Shown piece by piece: positions 17,466 through 26,045 of a stretch of 64,000 nucleotides of DNA. A program made the translations under genes and the position numbers. The stretch's first letter is position 1. The number at the start of each line of letters is the position of its first letter. Source of the DNA: Bacteroidota bacterium (GTDB taxonomy: Bacteria > Bacteroidota > Bacteroidia > Chitinophagales > Chitinophagaceae); contig JAFDYF010000040.1 in assembly GCA_018267575.1 (NCBI GenBank), positions 1 through 64,000 on the forward strand, read 5' to 3'. The notes beneath the pieces are model-generated. The model was not told where the DNA came from and ran no database searches. It was given only the letters and a program-made list of their open reading frames with translations.

Positions 17466-18476
17466 CTAAGATATCTCACTGATCAAAACTGGTCTACCCT
17501 CCTCAACAGATTTTTTGGCTGCTACTGCTATCAACGTAGCTTTTAAACCATCCAAACCACCTACAGGTAAGGGTGCCTGATTGACCAATGAGTCGACAAA
17601 ATAACGCATTTCATTCAGATAGGATGCGGCATAGCGGTCCATAAAAAAATCGAGCGGCAATGATTGGTGAATGCCTTCCGAATCAAATACCACATTACGA
17701 TTGTGCAAATTATTTTCAACCTGTATCATTCCCTTACTTCCAAAAACCTCCACCCTTTGATCGTATCCATACACGGCCTTTCGGCTATTATCAATCACCG
17801 CATAGCTACCATCTTCAAATAACAAATTAGTCAACGCTGTATCAATATCACCCGCCTCTTTTACTTTTGGGTCAACAAGCACCAAACCTTTTGCATATAC
17901 CTCTTTAACTTCTTTCCCCATCAGATAGCGAGCCATATCGAAATCGTGGATAGCCATATCCATAAACAGACCACCTGAATTTTTGATATATTCCAATGGG
18001 GGAAGACCCGGATCACGGCTGGTGATTTTTACCACCTGCACATCGCCGATACGACCTGAACGGATGTTTTTGTATGCCGTCAAAAAATCGGGATCGAAGC
18101 GCCTATTGAAACCCAACATCATTTTGATGCCCGCCGCTTCTGCTTTTTCAACCAAGACCTTTGTCCTTTGTAAAGAAAGATCAACCGGCTTTTCGCAAAA
18201 CAAATGCTTGCCCGATTGGATGGCCATTTCGATCATAGCCGCATGCGAACTGGTTGGCGTGCAAATCACCACGGCATCCACTTGCTTATTGGCAAACAAT
18301 TCCGCTGGGTCTGATGAAAAAGATAGGTTTGGAAATTCTTTTTTAAAATCCGCTATCGGATAATTTAGGTCCGCTACTGCCAGCACATTGGCCTCGGGGA
18401 AATAACGGAGCATATTGTTCAAGTGAATTTTCCCGATACGACCAATTCCAACGATGGCAATATTTATTTTTTTCAT
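17466..18476 (-). CDS. iolG: Inositol 2-dehydrogenase (Gfo/Idh/MocA family)
   Basis: A 336-residue NAD-dependent dehydrogenase. The Rossmann motif GIGRIGKIH (residues 11-19), the EKPVD motif near residue 95 and the catalytic DMAIHDFDMARY segment (about 172-183) match the inositol dehydrogenase group of the family. The role is oxidation of myo-inositol to scyllo-inosose, the first step of the pathway. It sits directly upstream of the lacI gene and 46 bp downstream of iolE. Gfo/Idh/MocA proteins are versatile, so the specificity is assigned mainly from the surrounding complete iol set. Confidence 0.88.
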   Translation of the reverse strand: MKKINIAIVGIGRIGKIHLNNMLRYFPEANVLAVADLNYPIADFKKEFPNLSFSSDPAELFANKQVDAVVICTPTSSHAAMIEMAIQSGKHLFCEKPVDLSLQRTKVLVEKAEAAGIKMMLGFNRRFDPDFLTAYKNIRSGRIGDVQVVKITSRDPGLPPLEYIKNSGGLFMDMAIHDFDMARYLMGKEVKEVYAKGLVLVDPKVKEAGDIDTALTNLLFEDGSYAVIDNSRKAVYGYDQRVEVFGSKGMIQVENNLHNRNVVFDSEGIHQSLPLDFFMDRYAASYLNEMRYFVDSLVNQAPLPVGGLDGLKATLIAVAAKKSVEEGRPVLISEIS

Positions 18477-18522
18477 CTGGTTAAATTAACGGTTACCTAT
18501 TTTTTCTTTAATAAAATGACGT

Positions 18523-19437
18523 TTATAATCCAATACTTTTCAAAAAATCACGATTAAGCTGGGCACATTTCTTGGGAGCCCCCATACCCGGAAGCACATC
18601 TTGTTCGACAACCACCCATCCATCATAGTTTTTACTTTCCAGATATTCTTTGATGCTCTTAAAATCAACATCTCCTTTTCCCAATTCGCAGAAAATGCCA
18701 TTCTGTACAGATTCGAAATAATCCCAATGATTTTCGGCGGCTTTCGATGCCACCTGTGGACTAAAATCCTTGAAATGCACATGCCAAATACGGTCATAAT
18801 ATTTTTTGATTGCACTCAATGGGTCGGAGCCACCTCCCAAACGGTAATGGCCTGTATCAAAACAAAGCCCCAGCAATTCAGGGTTCGTATATTGTAGCAG
18901 TGATTCTATTTCTGTAGGAATTTCCACATAGCCTGCGCCGTGATGATGGAACACGGTGCGCATGCCATATTTTTCTTTTACCGCGGCAGCCAATTGCTCC
19001 GCATTTTTTGCAATGACCTGATAACCTGTTTCAGAAAGCAATAAAGAAGCAGAAACCCTTCCCGCATTTTTTGTGCGGGATTCCACTGTACCGTTATCAT
19101 CTGCCAGCACGATAAACGCATGGGGATATCCCGCATCATGCATCAGACCGGCTGTTTTCAATGCTCGCCCGATTCCTTCCGCCAAAGCCTCTTCTTTTAA
19201 AAGCGCAACAGGAACAAAAGCGCCCAATAAATCCAGTTTGCGGCGCTCCAGTTCTGCTTTCAATTTCATGGGATCGGTTGGCATAAAACCCCAATCGCCC
19301 AACTCTGTACCAGTATAACCCGTTTCCTTAATCTCGTTCAGCACTTGTTCATACCCTGCCGCTTCTCCTTGCAGATTAAATTCCAAAACGCCCCAACTAC
19401 AGGGCGCATTCGCTATTTTAATTTTTGTTCCGTTCAT
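18523..19437 (-). CDS. iolE: Inosose (2-keto-myo-inositol) dehydratase
   Basis: A 304-residue TIM-barrel enzyme of the sugar isomerase fold. The IolE signature ANAPCSWGVLEF lies at residues 9-20 of the chosen start, followed by ELGDWGFMP, HHHGAGYVEIPTE, CFDTGHYRLGG and HVHFKDF, which supply the metal ligands. It dehydrates scyllo-inosose to 3D-trihydroxycyclohexane-1,2-dione. The frame is open further upstream into the iolA gene, but the ATG at 19437 gives the usual short N-terminus before APCSWG and avoids overlap with iolA. It lies 23 bp after the iolA stop, so it belongs to the same transcription unit. Confidence 0.92.
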   Translation of the reverse strand: MNGTKIKIANAPCSWGVLEFNLQGEAAGYEQVLNEIKETGYTGTELGDWGFMPTDPMKLKAELERRKLDLLGAFVPVALLKEEALAEGIGRALKTAGLMHDAGYPHAFIVLADDNGTVESRTKNAGRVSASLLLSETGYQVIAKNAEQLAAAVKEKYGMRTVFHHHGAGYVEIPTEIESLLQYTNPELLGLCFDTGHYRLGGGSDPLSAIKKYYDRIWHVHFKDFSPQVASKAAENHWDYFESVQNGIFCELGKGDVDFKSIKEYLESKNYDGWVVVEQDVLPGMGAPKKCAQLNRDFLKSIGL

Positions 19438-19460
19438 TGATATCGAAATTAAATTCCTTT

Positions 19461-20927
19461 CTAAAATTTTCTTGTCCACTCTTTTGGCCAACGTTCAACG
19501 ACCACTTTGGTTTGGGTAAAAAATTCAATGGCATGCTTACCCTGACCGTGAAGATCGCCAAAAAAACTTTCTTTCCAACCGCTAAATGGAAATTGGGCCA
19601 TTGGCGCCGCCACACCAATATTGATACCTATATTACCAGCCATGGCTTCATTACGGAATTTTCTGGCGCTGCTGCCGCTACTGGTAAAGAGGCAGGCCAT
19701 ATTTCCATAAACGCCCTGATTGATGAAGGCAATCGCTTCATCCACTGTTTTCATATGCAGCAAAGTCATAACGGGGCCAAAAATTTCCGTCTTGATCACA
19801 TCTCCTGTTAGAGAGGGATTCTCGAGGATGGTCGGTTTGATGAAATTTCCTTTTTCATAACCGCTGATATTTTTATTCCTTCCATCCAATAATAATTTCG
19901 CTCCTTCGGTAACCCCTTTTTCAATCAACCCATCAATCCGATTTTTACTTTCCTTGCTAATCACCGGTCCCATCTCCACAGAAGTATCCAAACCATAACC
20001 TACTGTTCTGGCTTTGGCAGATTCATACAAAGCATCTTTTATTTTACTATGGTCGTCAATGGTAATGACTACTGAAGCAGCCAAACAACGCTGCCCGGCA
20101 CAACCATATACGCTATCAATAATGATTTGTGAAGACATATCAATATCCGCATCGGGCAATATCACAACTGGATTTTTTGCCCCACCTTGTGCCTGCACTC
20201 TTTTGCCATTGGCTGTAGCCCTAGCATAAATATATTTTGCTACCGGCGTACTGCCCACCATGCTGATCGATTTAACCAGCGGGTGATCCAGCAATGCATC
20301 CACACTCGCCTTACCGCCATGAACCATATTTACCACCCCTTTCGGCAAATCCAGTTGGGCTAACAATTCAAATATCTTCACCATGGTCAGTGGCACTTTT
20401 TCCGATGGTTTTATGATCATGCTATTGCCAGTGGCAATGGCATAAGGCAAAAACCAAAAACTGATCATGGCAGGGAAATTAAAAGGCGCAATGCAAGCAG
20501 TAACCCCCAAAGGTTGGCGCACCATAAACTCATCGATCCCTGTTGCGATGTTTTCCAGAAATTCACTTTGCATGAGCATGGGCGTACCGCAAGCCACTTC
20601 CACATTTTCGATGGCCCGCTGTATTTCCCCATTTGACTCGGCAAGGGTTTTTCCGCATTCCATCGTAATGAGCTTGCTGATTTCGTCCCGATGTTCTTCC
20701 AATAAAGTCTTGAATTTAAACAGCGGTTGTATCCGCTTGAGTACGGGCACCGCCTTCCATTCCAGATAGGCAGCTTGAGCCGCAGCTACCGCCATATTGA
20801 TATCTTTTTTGGTATCATCCCCATATGGCACTTTGGCCAACACTTCCTGGGTTGCAGGGTTCACCACATCGATACCTAAGGTAGAGTTACTATTTTCCCA
20901 TTTTCCATTTATATAGTTCTGTAACAT
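19461..20927 (-). CDS. iolA: Methylmalonate/malonate-semialdehyde dehydrogenase (CoA-acylating)
   Basis: A 488-residue aldehyde dehydrogenase of the MMSDH subgroup. Motifs include [21 protein letters not shown], the cofactor [10 protein letters not shown] region near residue 226 and the catalytic cysteine Cys281 in GQRCLA. Asn252 in GGAKNP replaces the general-base glutamate of ordinary aldehyde dehydrogenases, which is typical of the CoA-dependent enzymes. It converts malonate semialdehyde to acetyl-CoA, the final step of inositol breakdown, and could also serve valine catabolism (mmsA). Position between iolD and iolE supports the inositol role. Confidence 0.93.
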   Translation of the reverse strand: MLQNYINGKWENSNSTLGIDVVNPATQEVLAKVPYGDDTKKDINMAVAAAQAAYLEWKAVPVLKRIQPLFKFKTLLEEHRDEISKLITMECGKTLAESNGEIQRAIENVEVACGTPMLMQSEFLENIATGIDEFMVRQPLGVTACIAPFNFPAMISFWFLPYAIATGNSMIIKPSEKVPLTMVKIFELLAQLDLPKGVVNMVHGGKASVDALLDHPLVKSISMVGSTPVAKYIYARATANGKRVQAQGGAKNPVVILPDADIDMSSQIIIDSVYGCAGQRCLAASVVITIDDHSKIKDALYESAKARTVGYGLDTSVEMGPVISKESKNRIDGLIEKGVTEGAKLLLDGRNKNISGYEKGNFIKPTILENPSLTGDVIKTEIFGPVMTLLHMKTVDEAIAFINQGVYGNMACLFTSSGSSARKFRNEAMAGNIGINIGVAAPMAQFPFSGWKESFFGDLHGQGKHAIEFFTQTKVVVERWPKEWTRKF

Positions 20928-20981
20928 GTTCTTGATTTATTTTTTTTGCCGGTCTCGAGTGTTTTTCTGGTCGCAAAGAAA

Positions 20982-22844
20982 TCAATAATATTTCTGTTTC
21001 TGTTTATTCCTCGATAATTTACCAAATGCCTCTTTCACTTTTTTGCTGGCAGAAACTTGGGCCACGGGCACTTCCCACCAAGCGTAACCGGACACGCCAT
21101 GAGCACGATCAGTTTCTATATAAATTACGGTAGTCTTTTTTATTTTTTTCGCATCCTCGATAGCTATTCTAAAACTTTTGATATCTTTTGCTTTTATCAC
21201 CGTAGCACCCATACTCGCTGCATTTGCAGCTAAATCAACGGGTAACACAGCCCCATCCAATTGTCCGGTTTTTTTGTTCCGGTATAAATATTTGGTACCG
21301 AAGCCTTCTGTACCCAATGATTCGGAAAGACCTCCAATACTGGCATAGCCATGGTTATTGATCAGCACGATGGTGAGTTTATATCCTTCCTGTACCGATG
21401 TAATAATTTCCTGACTCATCATTAGATAACTGGCATCTCCCACCATTACATATATTTCCCTAGAGGGGTCCGCTATTTTTGCACCCAAACCACCAGCAAC
21501 TTCATATCCCATGCAGGAGTAGCCGTATTCCAAATGGAATCCTTTGGGGTTACGCGTTCTCCAAAGTTTATGTAGATCACCCGGCATACTACCCGCTGCA
21601 CATACTACCATATCATTATCGGCACTGGCCGTGTTCACTGCTCCAATCACTTCGGCCTGTGTTACCAATAATCCTCTACCTGTTTTATAAATAGAAGAAA
21701 CTTTGCGATCCCATTGCTTATTGAGTTTGGTAACCAATTGGGCATAAGCCGATCGCACTTTATATCCTTTCAATAATACAATCAGTTCTTTGAGTATTTC
21801 TTTTGCATCCCCAACCAGTGCCAGTGCAGAATGCTTGAAGGCATCAAATTCGGTAACATTAATATTAATGAAACGAACCGATTGGTTTTGAAAAGCTGCT
21901 TCGGAAACTGTGGTGAAATCGCTGTACCTCGTGCCCATGCCAATTACCAAATCCGCCGAAGCCGCGATGGAGATAGCACCGGGTGTTCCAGTAACACCAG
22001 CAGCTCCCAGGTTCTGCGGTTCGTCATAACGAAGAGATCCCTTTCCTGCAAAGGTTTCGGCAACTGGAATGCCAGTCGCATTCACCAATTTTTTCAATTC
22101 CGCAGTTGCACCACTATATATAACACCCCCACCAGCAATGATCAAAGGGTTTTTTGCTTTCCTGATCATCTCCACGGCTTTTAGCAAAGCGTTTTTGTCG
22201 GGTCGGGTCCGCTGTATATGCCAAACTCTTTTTTCAAAAAAGCCTATGGGAAAATCATAAGCTTCGGCCTGTACATCTTGTGGCATACAAAGTGTAACGG
22301 CACCGGTTTCAGCAGGAGAAGTCAATACCCGCATGGCTTCAGGTAAGGCACTAATAATTTGTTCGGGCCGGTTTATCCTGTCCCAATATTTGGATACCGG
22401 CTTAAAGCAATCGTTCACAGAAATATCCTGAGTACTGATGCTTTCCAACTGTTGCAACACGGGTGCCACGCGTCTGTTTGCGAAAATATCCCCGGGCAAC
22501 AGCAAGACAGGAATTCGGTTAATGGTAGCCGTTGCTGCACCAGTTATCATATTGGTAGCCCCCGGACCAATGGAAGTAGTGCATACCATTGCGGCCAATC
22601 TATTTTTTGTTTTTGCATAACCGATGGCCGTATGCACCATCGCCTGCTCATTGCGGCTCTGATAATATTTGAAAGAGGGATACTGTGTTAAGGCTTGCCC
22701 AATCCCAGCCACATTGCCATGACCTAAAATACCAATACAGCCACCAAAAAAGCGCTGCTCCTTCCCATCACGCTCAATGAATTGGTTTTGCAAAAAAAGA
22801 ATAGTTGCCTGGGCTGTTGTCAATCGTTTAGTTCTGATAGGCAT
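20982..22844 (-). CDS. iolD: 3D-(3,5/4)-trihydroxycyclohexane-1,2-dione hydrolase (ThDP-dependent)
   Basis: A 620-residue thiamine-diphosphate enzyme that opens the inositol ring to give 5-deoxyglucuronate. The N-terminal pyrimidine-binding domain begins RLTTAQATILFLQNQ and carries GGCIGILGHGNVAGIGQAL. The C-terminal domain has the ThDP/Mg motif GDASYLMM followed by LINNHGYASIGGL (GDG-to-NN spacing is normal). The open frame extends 27 codons upstream, but the ATG at 22844 (MPIRTKRL) gives the family-typical N-terminus. The neighbours are iolC upstream and iolA downstream, all on the - strand. Confidence 0.94.
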   Translation of the reverse strand: MPIRTKRLTTAQATILFLQNQFIERDGKEQRFFGGCIGILGHGNVAGIGQALTQYPSFKYYQSRNEQAMVHTAIGYAKTKNRLAAMVCTTSIGPGATNMITGAATATINRIPVLLLPGDIFANRRVAPVLQQLESISTQDISVNDCFKPVSKYWDRINRPEQIISALPEAMRVLTSPAETGAVTLCMPQDVQAEAYDFPIGFFEKRVWHIQRTRPDKNALLKAVEMIRKAKNPLIIAGGGVIYSGATAELKKLVNATGIPVAETFAGKGSLRYDEPQNLGAAGVTGTPGAISIAASADLVIGMGTRYSDFTTVSEAAFQNQSVRFININVTEFDAFKHSALALVGDAKEILKELIVLLKGYKVRSAYAQLVTKLNKQWDRKVSSIYKTGRGLLVTQAEVIGAVNTASADNDMVVCAAGSMPGDLHKLWRTRNPKGFHLEYGYSCMGYEVAGGLGAKIADPSREIYVMVGDASYLMMSQEIITSVQEGYKLTIVLINNHGYASIGGLSESLGTEGFGTKYLYRNKKTGQLDGAVLPVDLAANAASMGATVIKAKDIKSFRIAIEDAKKIKKTTVIYIETDRAHGVSGYAWWEVPVAQVSASKKVKEAFGKLSRNKQKQKYY

Positions 22845-23007
22845 GAGTAATAGATAATTTATGATTTGCGATATACGATTTCTATGGTTCTCTATTTTTA
22901 TTAACTGGTAACGAAATCCAATCAAGGTTTATATTCCATCAATAAATATTTCGTTCAAATGCTTAAATGATTCTATCCAATTTCGATAGGGCTTTATAAT
23001 ACCATTT

Positions 23008-24006
23008 TTAAAAACCACCCCTTGATTCAATAAAGCCCATTACTTCATTAAAACTAGGCATGTCATTGGCACAGCCCGGTTTTTGTACCACCCATGCACC
23101 GCAGGCATTTCCCATACGGCAAGATTTGTATAGGTCCCATCCCTGCAAATGACCATATATAAACCCACTCGCAAAAGCATCGCCTGCACCCAATACATTC
23201 AGCACATCCACAGGAAATCCAGGAACCTCTTCTGGTGGCAATCCATTTTTATAAATAGTCACTCCTTTCGAACCCTTTTTTACAATCAGTACTTTAACCC
23301 CAGAGCCCAATATTTTCTGAATCGCTTCATCCAAATTCCCTTTCACCTCGGGAGCAGATATCTGCTGATGTGAGATGGATACTTGTGATGAATCCATCAA
23401 TGCCGCTGCCAAAACTTCTTCCTCCGTACCAATCGCAATATCGACTTTAGGGAGAATGGCTCTTATCATCAATCCAAAGGAACGGATGTCATTCCACTGA
23501 TCAGCCCTGAAATCGATATCCAACACTACAGGCACTTTGGCCGCAAGCGCCATTTCCATAGCAAAAAAAACGGCACTGCATGAAGGCTCCCTGTTAAGTG
23601 CCGTACCAGAAACCTCCACCATACGAAAGCGGCTAATATCTGCAGCAATCACATGATCGATGGTCAAATGGCTGTCGGCCGCATTCTCCCTATAATATAC
23701 CAAGGGAAAACGGTCGGGCGGCTCAATACCCAATACAACGGCACTGGTCCGAGCGCTGGGTATCCGTGGTATCAAAGAGGTATCTACTTTTTCTTTTTCA
23801 AGGAAATGGAGAATAAAATCGCCCACTTTATCTTTTCCCAAGGCTGTCAACAAAGCCGTTTGCATCCCTAATCGCTGCAAGGCCACTGCGATATTCAATG
23901 GCGAGCCACCCACAAATGCACTGAAACCCTTGATGTCTACAAAATCGGCACCCACATTTTGCGAATACAGATCGATCGAAGAACGCCCTATCGTAAGAAT
24001 ATCCAT
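23008..24006 (-). CDS. iolC: 5-dehydro-2-deoxygluconokinase (PfkB family)
   Basis: A 332-residue ribokinase/PfkB-family kinase. The N-terminal substrate region ILTIGRSSIDLYSQNVG and GGSPLNIAVALQRLG (about 32-46) matches IolC. The C-terminal active site DVLNVLGAGDAFASGF contains the anion-hole GAGD with the catalytic aspartate. It phosphorylates 5-keto-2-deoxygluconate at O6 to supply the aldolase. It lies 22 bp downstream of iolB and about 160 bp upstream of iolD. Confidence 0.93.
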   Translation of the reverse strand: MDILTIGRSSIDLYSQNVGADFVDIKGFSAFVGGSPLNIAVALQRLGMQTALLTALGKDKVGDFILHFLEKEKVDTSLIPRIPSARTSAVVLGIEPPDRFPLVYYRENAADSHLTIDHVIAADISRFRMVEVSGTALNREPSCSAVFFAMEMALAAKVPVVLDIDFRADQWNDIRSFGLMIRAILPKVDIAIGTEEEVLAAALMDSSQVSISHQQISAPEVKGNLDEAIQKILGSGVKVLIVKKGSKGVTIYKNGLPPEEVPGFPVDVLNVLGAGDAFASGFIYGHLQGWDLYKSCRMGNACGAWVVQKPGCANDMPSFNEVMGFIESRGGF

Positions 24007-24028
24007 TGAGTAGCTGATTTAACCGTGC

Positions 24029-24946
24029 CTAATATTTTTGATCGTTCATAGAAGCAGTTACCAAGGGCACTCTTGGGTCTTTTCCTTTCCATGAATCAAA
24101 AATCCACAGATGTTCTGGGTCGGGTGTATTGGCCAATGATTGATCGCTACCCGCCAGAAAGTTCAAATAATAACAATGATACCCATGCTCTGCTACCACC
24201 GGGTGATAACCTTTGGGTACCAACACTGCATCATTAGTCCTCGCTTTCATGAGTTCATCCAGATTGTCTTCTTTTTTATATACCTGTTGAATGGCGTAGC
24301 CTTCTGGTTTATCAATCTTATAAAAATATACTTCTTCCAAACAGGCTTCCAACACTTCTCCATCCGCATCCACTTTTCGCTCGTCATGCTTATGCGCAGG
24401 GAAAGAACTCCAGTTACCTGAAGGAGTATACACTTCCACGGCCACCAATTTCTGACAAGGAAAACCCGGCTCTATCAAACTATTGATTTGCCGTGTACAA
24501 TTATCCCCGCCTCTAATCTCAATAGCCGCTTCTGCCGGTGTTTTGAACCTAGCCGGGAAATCCATATCGCTGGCTACCCAGCCATAAGCAATATCCAGCA
24601 CATCGCTGGTAGCCGTAAGTTTAAATTTAGAATTGCGTGGTAGATATAAAGTATGTGCGATACCCTTGAAAACAGAGCTGCGTCCATTGTGTGTTTCCCA
24701 ACTGCCCTTGTCAGAGTTCACGCTATAATTTCCACTCAACAAGATAATTCCATATTCAAAATCACCTGTGTTATGCTCCCAAAATTCTCCTTTACGCATC
24801 AATCGTGCTTCCATATTTAGATGGTTCCATCCTGCATCCACACTAAAAACCTGTTGATAGACCCCAAAGCCTGATATGCCTTTTTTCAGTAGTGGAAATT
24901 TTTTATCCCTGCCCATAATTATATTAATAAATAGATGACCCTTCAT
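24029..24946 (-). CDS. iolB: 5-deoxy-glucuronate isomerase
   Basis: A bicupin of up to 305 residues. The metal-site histidines are visible in WSSFPAHKHD, with LEEVYFYKI and PKGYHPVVAEHGYHCYYLNFLAG supplying the second cupin motif, as in IolB. It isomerises 5-deoxyglucuronate to 5-keto-2-deoxygluconate. Two starts are possible: ATG at 24946, used here, or ATG at 24916 (MGRDKKF), which would give 295 residues and a more family-like N-terminus. It is the first gene of the - strand iol block, so the promoter should lie in 24950-25100, but I could not pick a clear one. Confidence 0.93.
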   Translation of the reverse strand: MKGHLFINIIMGRDKKFPLLKKGISGFGVYQQVFSVDAGWNHLNMEARLMRKGEFWEHNTGDFEYGIILLSGNYSVNSDKGSWETHNGRSSVFKGIAHTLYLPRNSKFKLTATSDVLDIAYGWVASDMDFPARFKTPAEAAIEIRGGDNCTRQINSLIEPGFPCQKLVAVEVYTPSGNWSSFPAHKHDERKVDADGEVLEACLEEVYFYKIDKPEGYAIQQVYKKEDNLDELMKARTNDAVLVPKGYHPVVAEHGYHCYYLNFLAGSDQSLANTPDPEHLWIFDSWKGKDPRVPLVTASMNDQKY

Positions 24947-25206
24947 TTACCCCTATTAAAACCAAATACACCCTTCGAATAACAAAGTTGGGATAAAATG
25001 CCTTAAATGAACCAATTAATCAAATTAGATCCTCATTAAGATATAGTACTATAGAGTCAGGAAAACCACAAAAGGATGATGGGCTGTGAGTAGTTTTTTG
25101 AGCAAACCAACCTATTACCAGATTAGAAAGACGATCTTTGTCCATAAAACTAACCAGTGGATGGACTCCTAAGCCCATCTACTGTGTACACTTCTTTTAA
25201 TCAATT

Positions 25207-25780
25207 TCAGAGAAGCCTTGAAAGTAACCCATAAGTTTTCGGATTGCCTAAATGTGCTGCCCCAGTATCATAAGCGTAGGAGATGTATTTTTTATCTCCT
25301 AGGTTTCTTACCAAAAATAGAGTTCGAAATGTCTTGTAGAAACACCCAATTTAGTGTTGAAGAGACTATAAGAAGACTGGCTAAGGCTGTTGGCCAAATC
25401 GAAATACTGTTTGCCAAGATAAATCCATTCGCCTCGGATTAATAATTTTACTGAACTTGATTTATTCAAGCCCGCCCATCGTGAAGACCCAGCATAGGTG
25501 GTTAAGGCATAGTCATAGGAAAGGGATGCCCCCCCCCGATAGAAGTGACATCTGCCCATCACCAGAATTGCCCACATACAGATGGGGCACTATTGCAGTA
25601 AGATTTTATTGTCCCAAACGAATACCCATCTATGTTTTTGGAAGTAAGTGCGGAAATGCCTATAGGTATATGCTGCACATCCTCCTCATTTTTTCTGCAG
25701 TAACTACAAGCAGCCAACTGCTAAGGCTCTACATTATCGAAGCAAAACACGAAAGCAGCTAATAATAATTGTGAAATCCA
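25207..25780 (-). pseudogene. Decayed TonB-dependent receptor: plug start and barrel end, interior deleted
   Basis: Read on the - strand in several frames, this stretch spells pieces of one TonB-dependent receptor in the right order. They are a hydrophobic signal-like LLLAAFVF (about 25750-25780), the plug start LVVTAEK then NEEDVQHIPIGISALTSKN (about 25640-25710), NLTAIVPHLYVGNSGDGQM, a last-strand segment EWIYLGKQYFDLANSLSQSS, LGVSTRHFELYFW, and in the next frame VRNLGDKKYISYAYDTGAA, ending with a TGA at 25207-25209. At least four frameshifts are needed, each at or near a run of A or G. A run of nine C at 25529-25537 (G on the coding strand) sits at one of them. Some 500 or more residues of barrel are missing between the plug and the last strands. 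It cannot make a functional receptor. Confidence 0.8.
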
Positions 25781-25999
25781 ATTTACACAACGACCAATGT
25801 TGTTGTTTGCCCCATTGCAACCAGTCCCTAGGACAATTAATAGGCTAACAAAATTCTTCACGATACTAGGAATGAGCGATTACCAGCTACTAAAAGGCAT
25901 TTAGCAAAAACTGCAAACAGAATGGATCGATATGATAAGCAAGAAAATAAATCTCTAAGTTAATCAACGAAGAGGTGGCTATACATGGCTTTCAATTTT

Positions 26000-26031
26000 G
26001 GCATGCGAAAATTATAAAACCTTCGCATGCC
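26000..26031. repeat. 10-bp perfect inverted repeat after the ThuA-fusion gene
   Basis: GGCATGCGAA (26000-26009) and TTCGCATGCC (26022-26031) flank a 12-nt AT-rich loop, 15 bp past the stop of the - strand gene at 26046. No T-run follows on the - strand, so it may be a weak or factor-assisted terminator or an RNA-stabilising hairpin. Confidence 0.55.
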
Positions 26032-26045
26032 TCTGATTATTGATG

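Larger units (their letters stand above)
24947..26045. other. Spacer with a decayed receptor gene
   Basis: About 1.1 kb separates iolB from the ThuA-fusion gene, both on the - strand. Apart from the TonB-receptor remnant (25207-25780) and a 10-bp inverted repeat (26000-26031), I recognise no gene in it. The short open frames in 24950-25200 and 25790-25990 show no known motif. Confidence 0.6.

Noticed and set aside
18477..18522. GGTTA...AACGGTTACC partial palindrome between iolE and iolG as a second LacI operator
   Set aside because: It does not match the TTTAACGTTAAA site in front of the aldolase and is not a full palindrome.
25529..25537. Run of nine C (G on the coding strand) inside the receptor remnant as a phase-variation switch
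   Set aside because: Slipping here could restore only one of several broken frames, and the barrel interior is missing, so no length of the run would give a working receptor.
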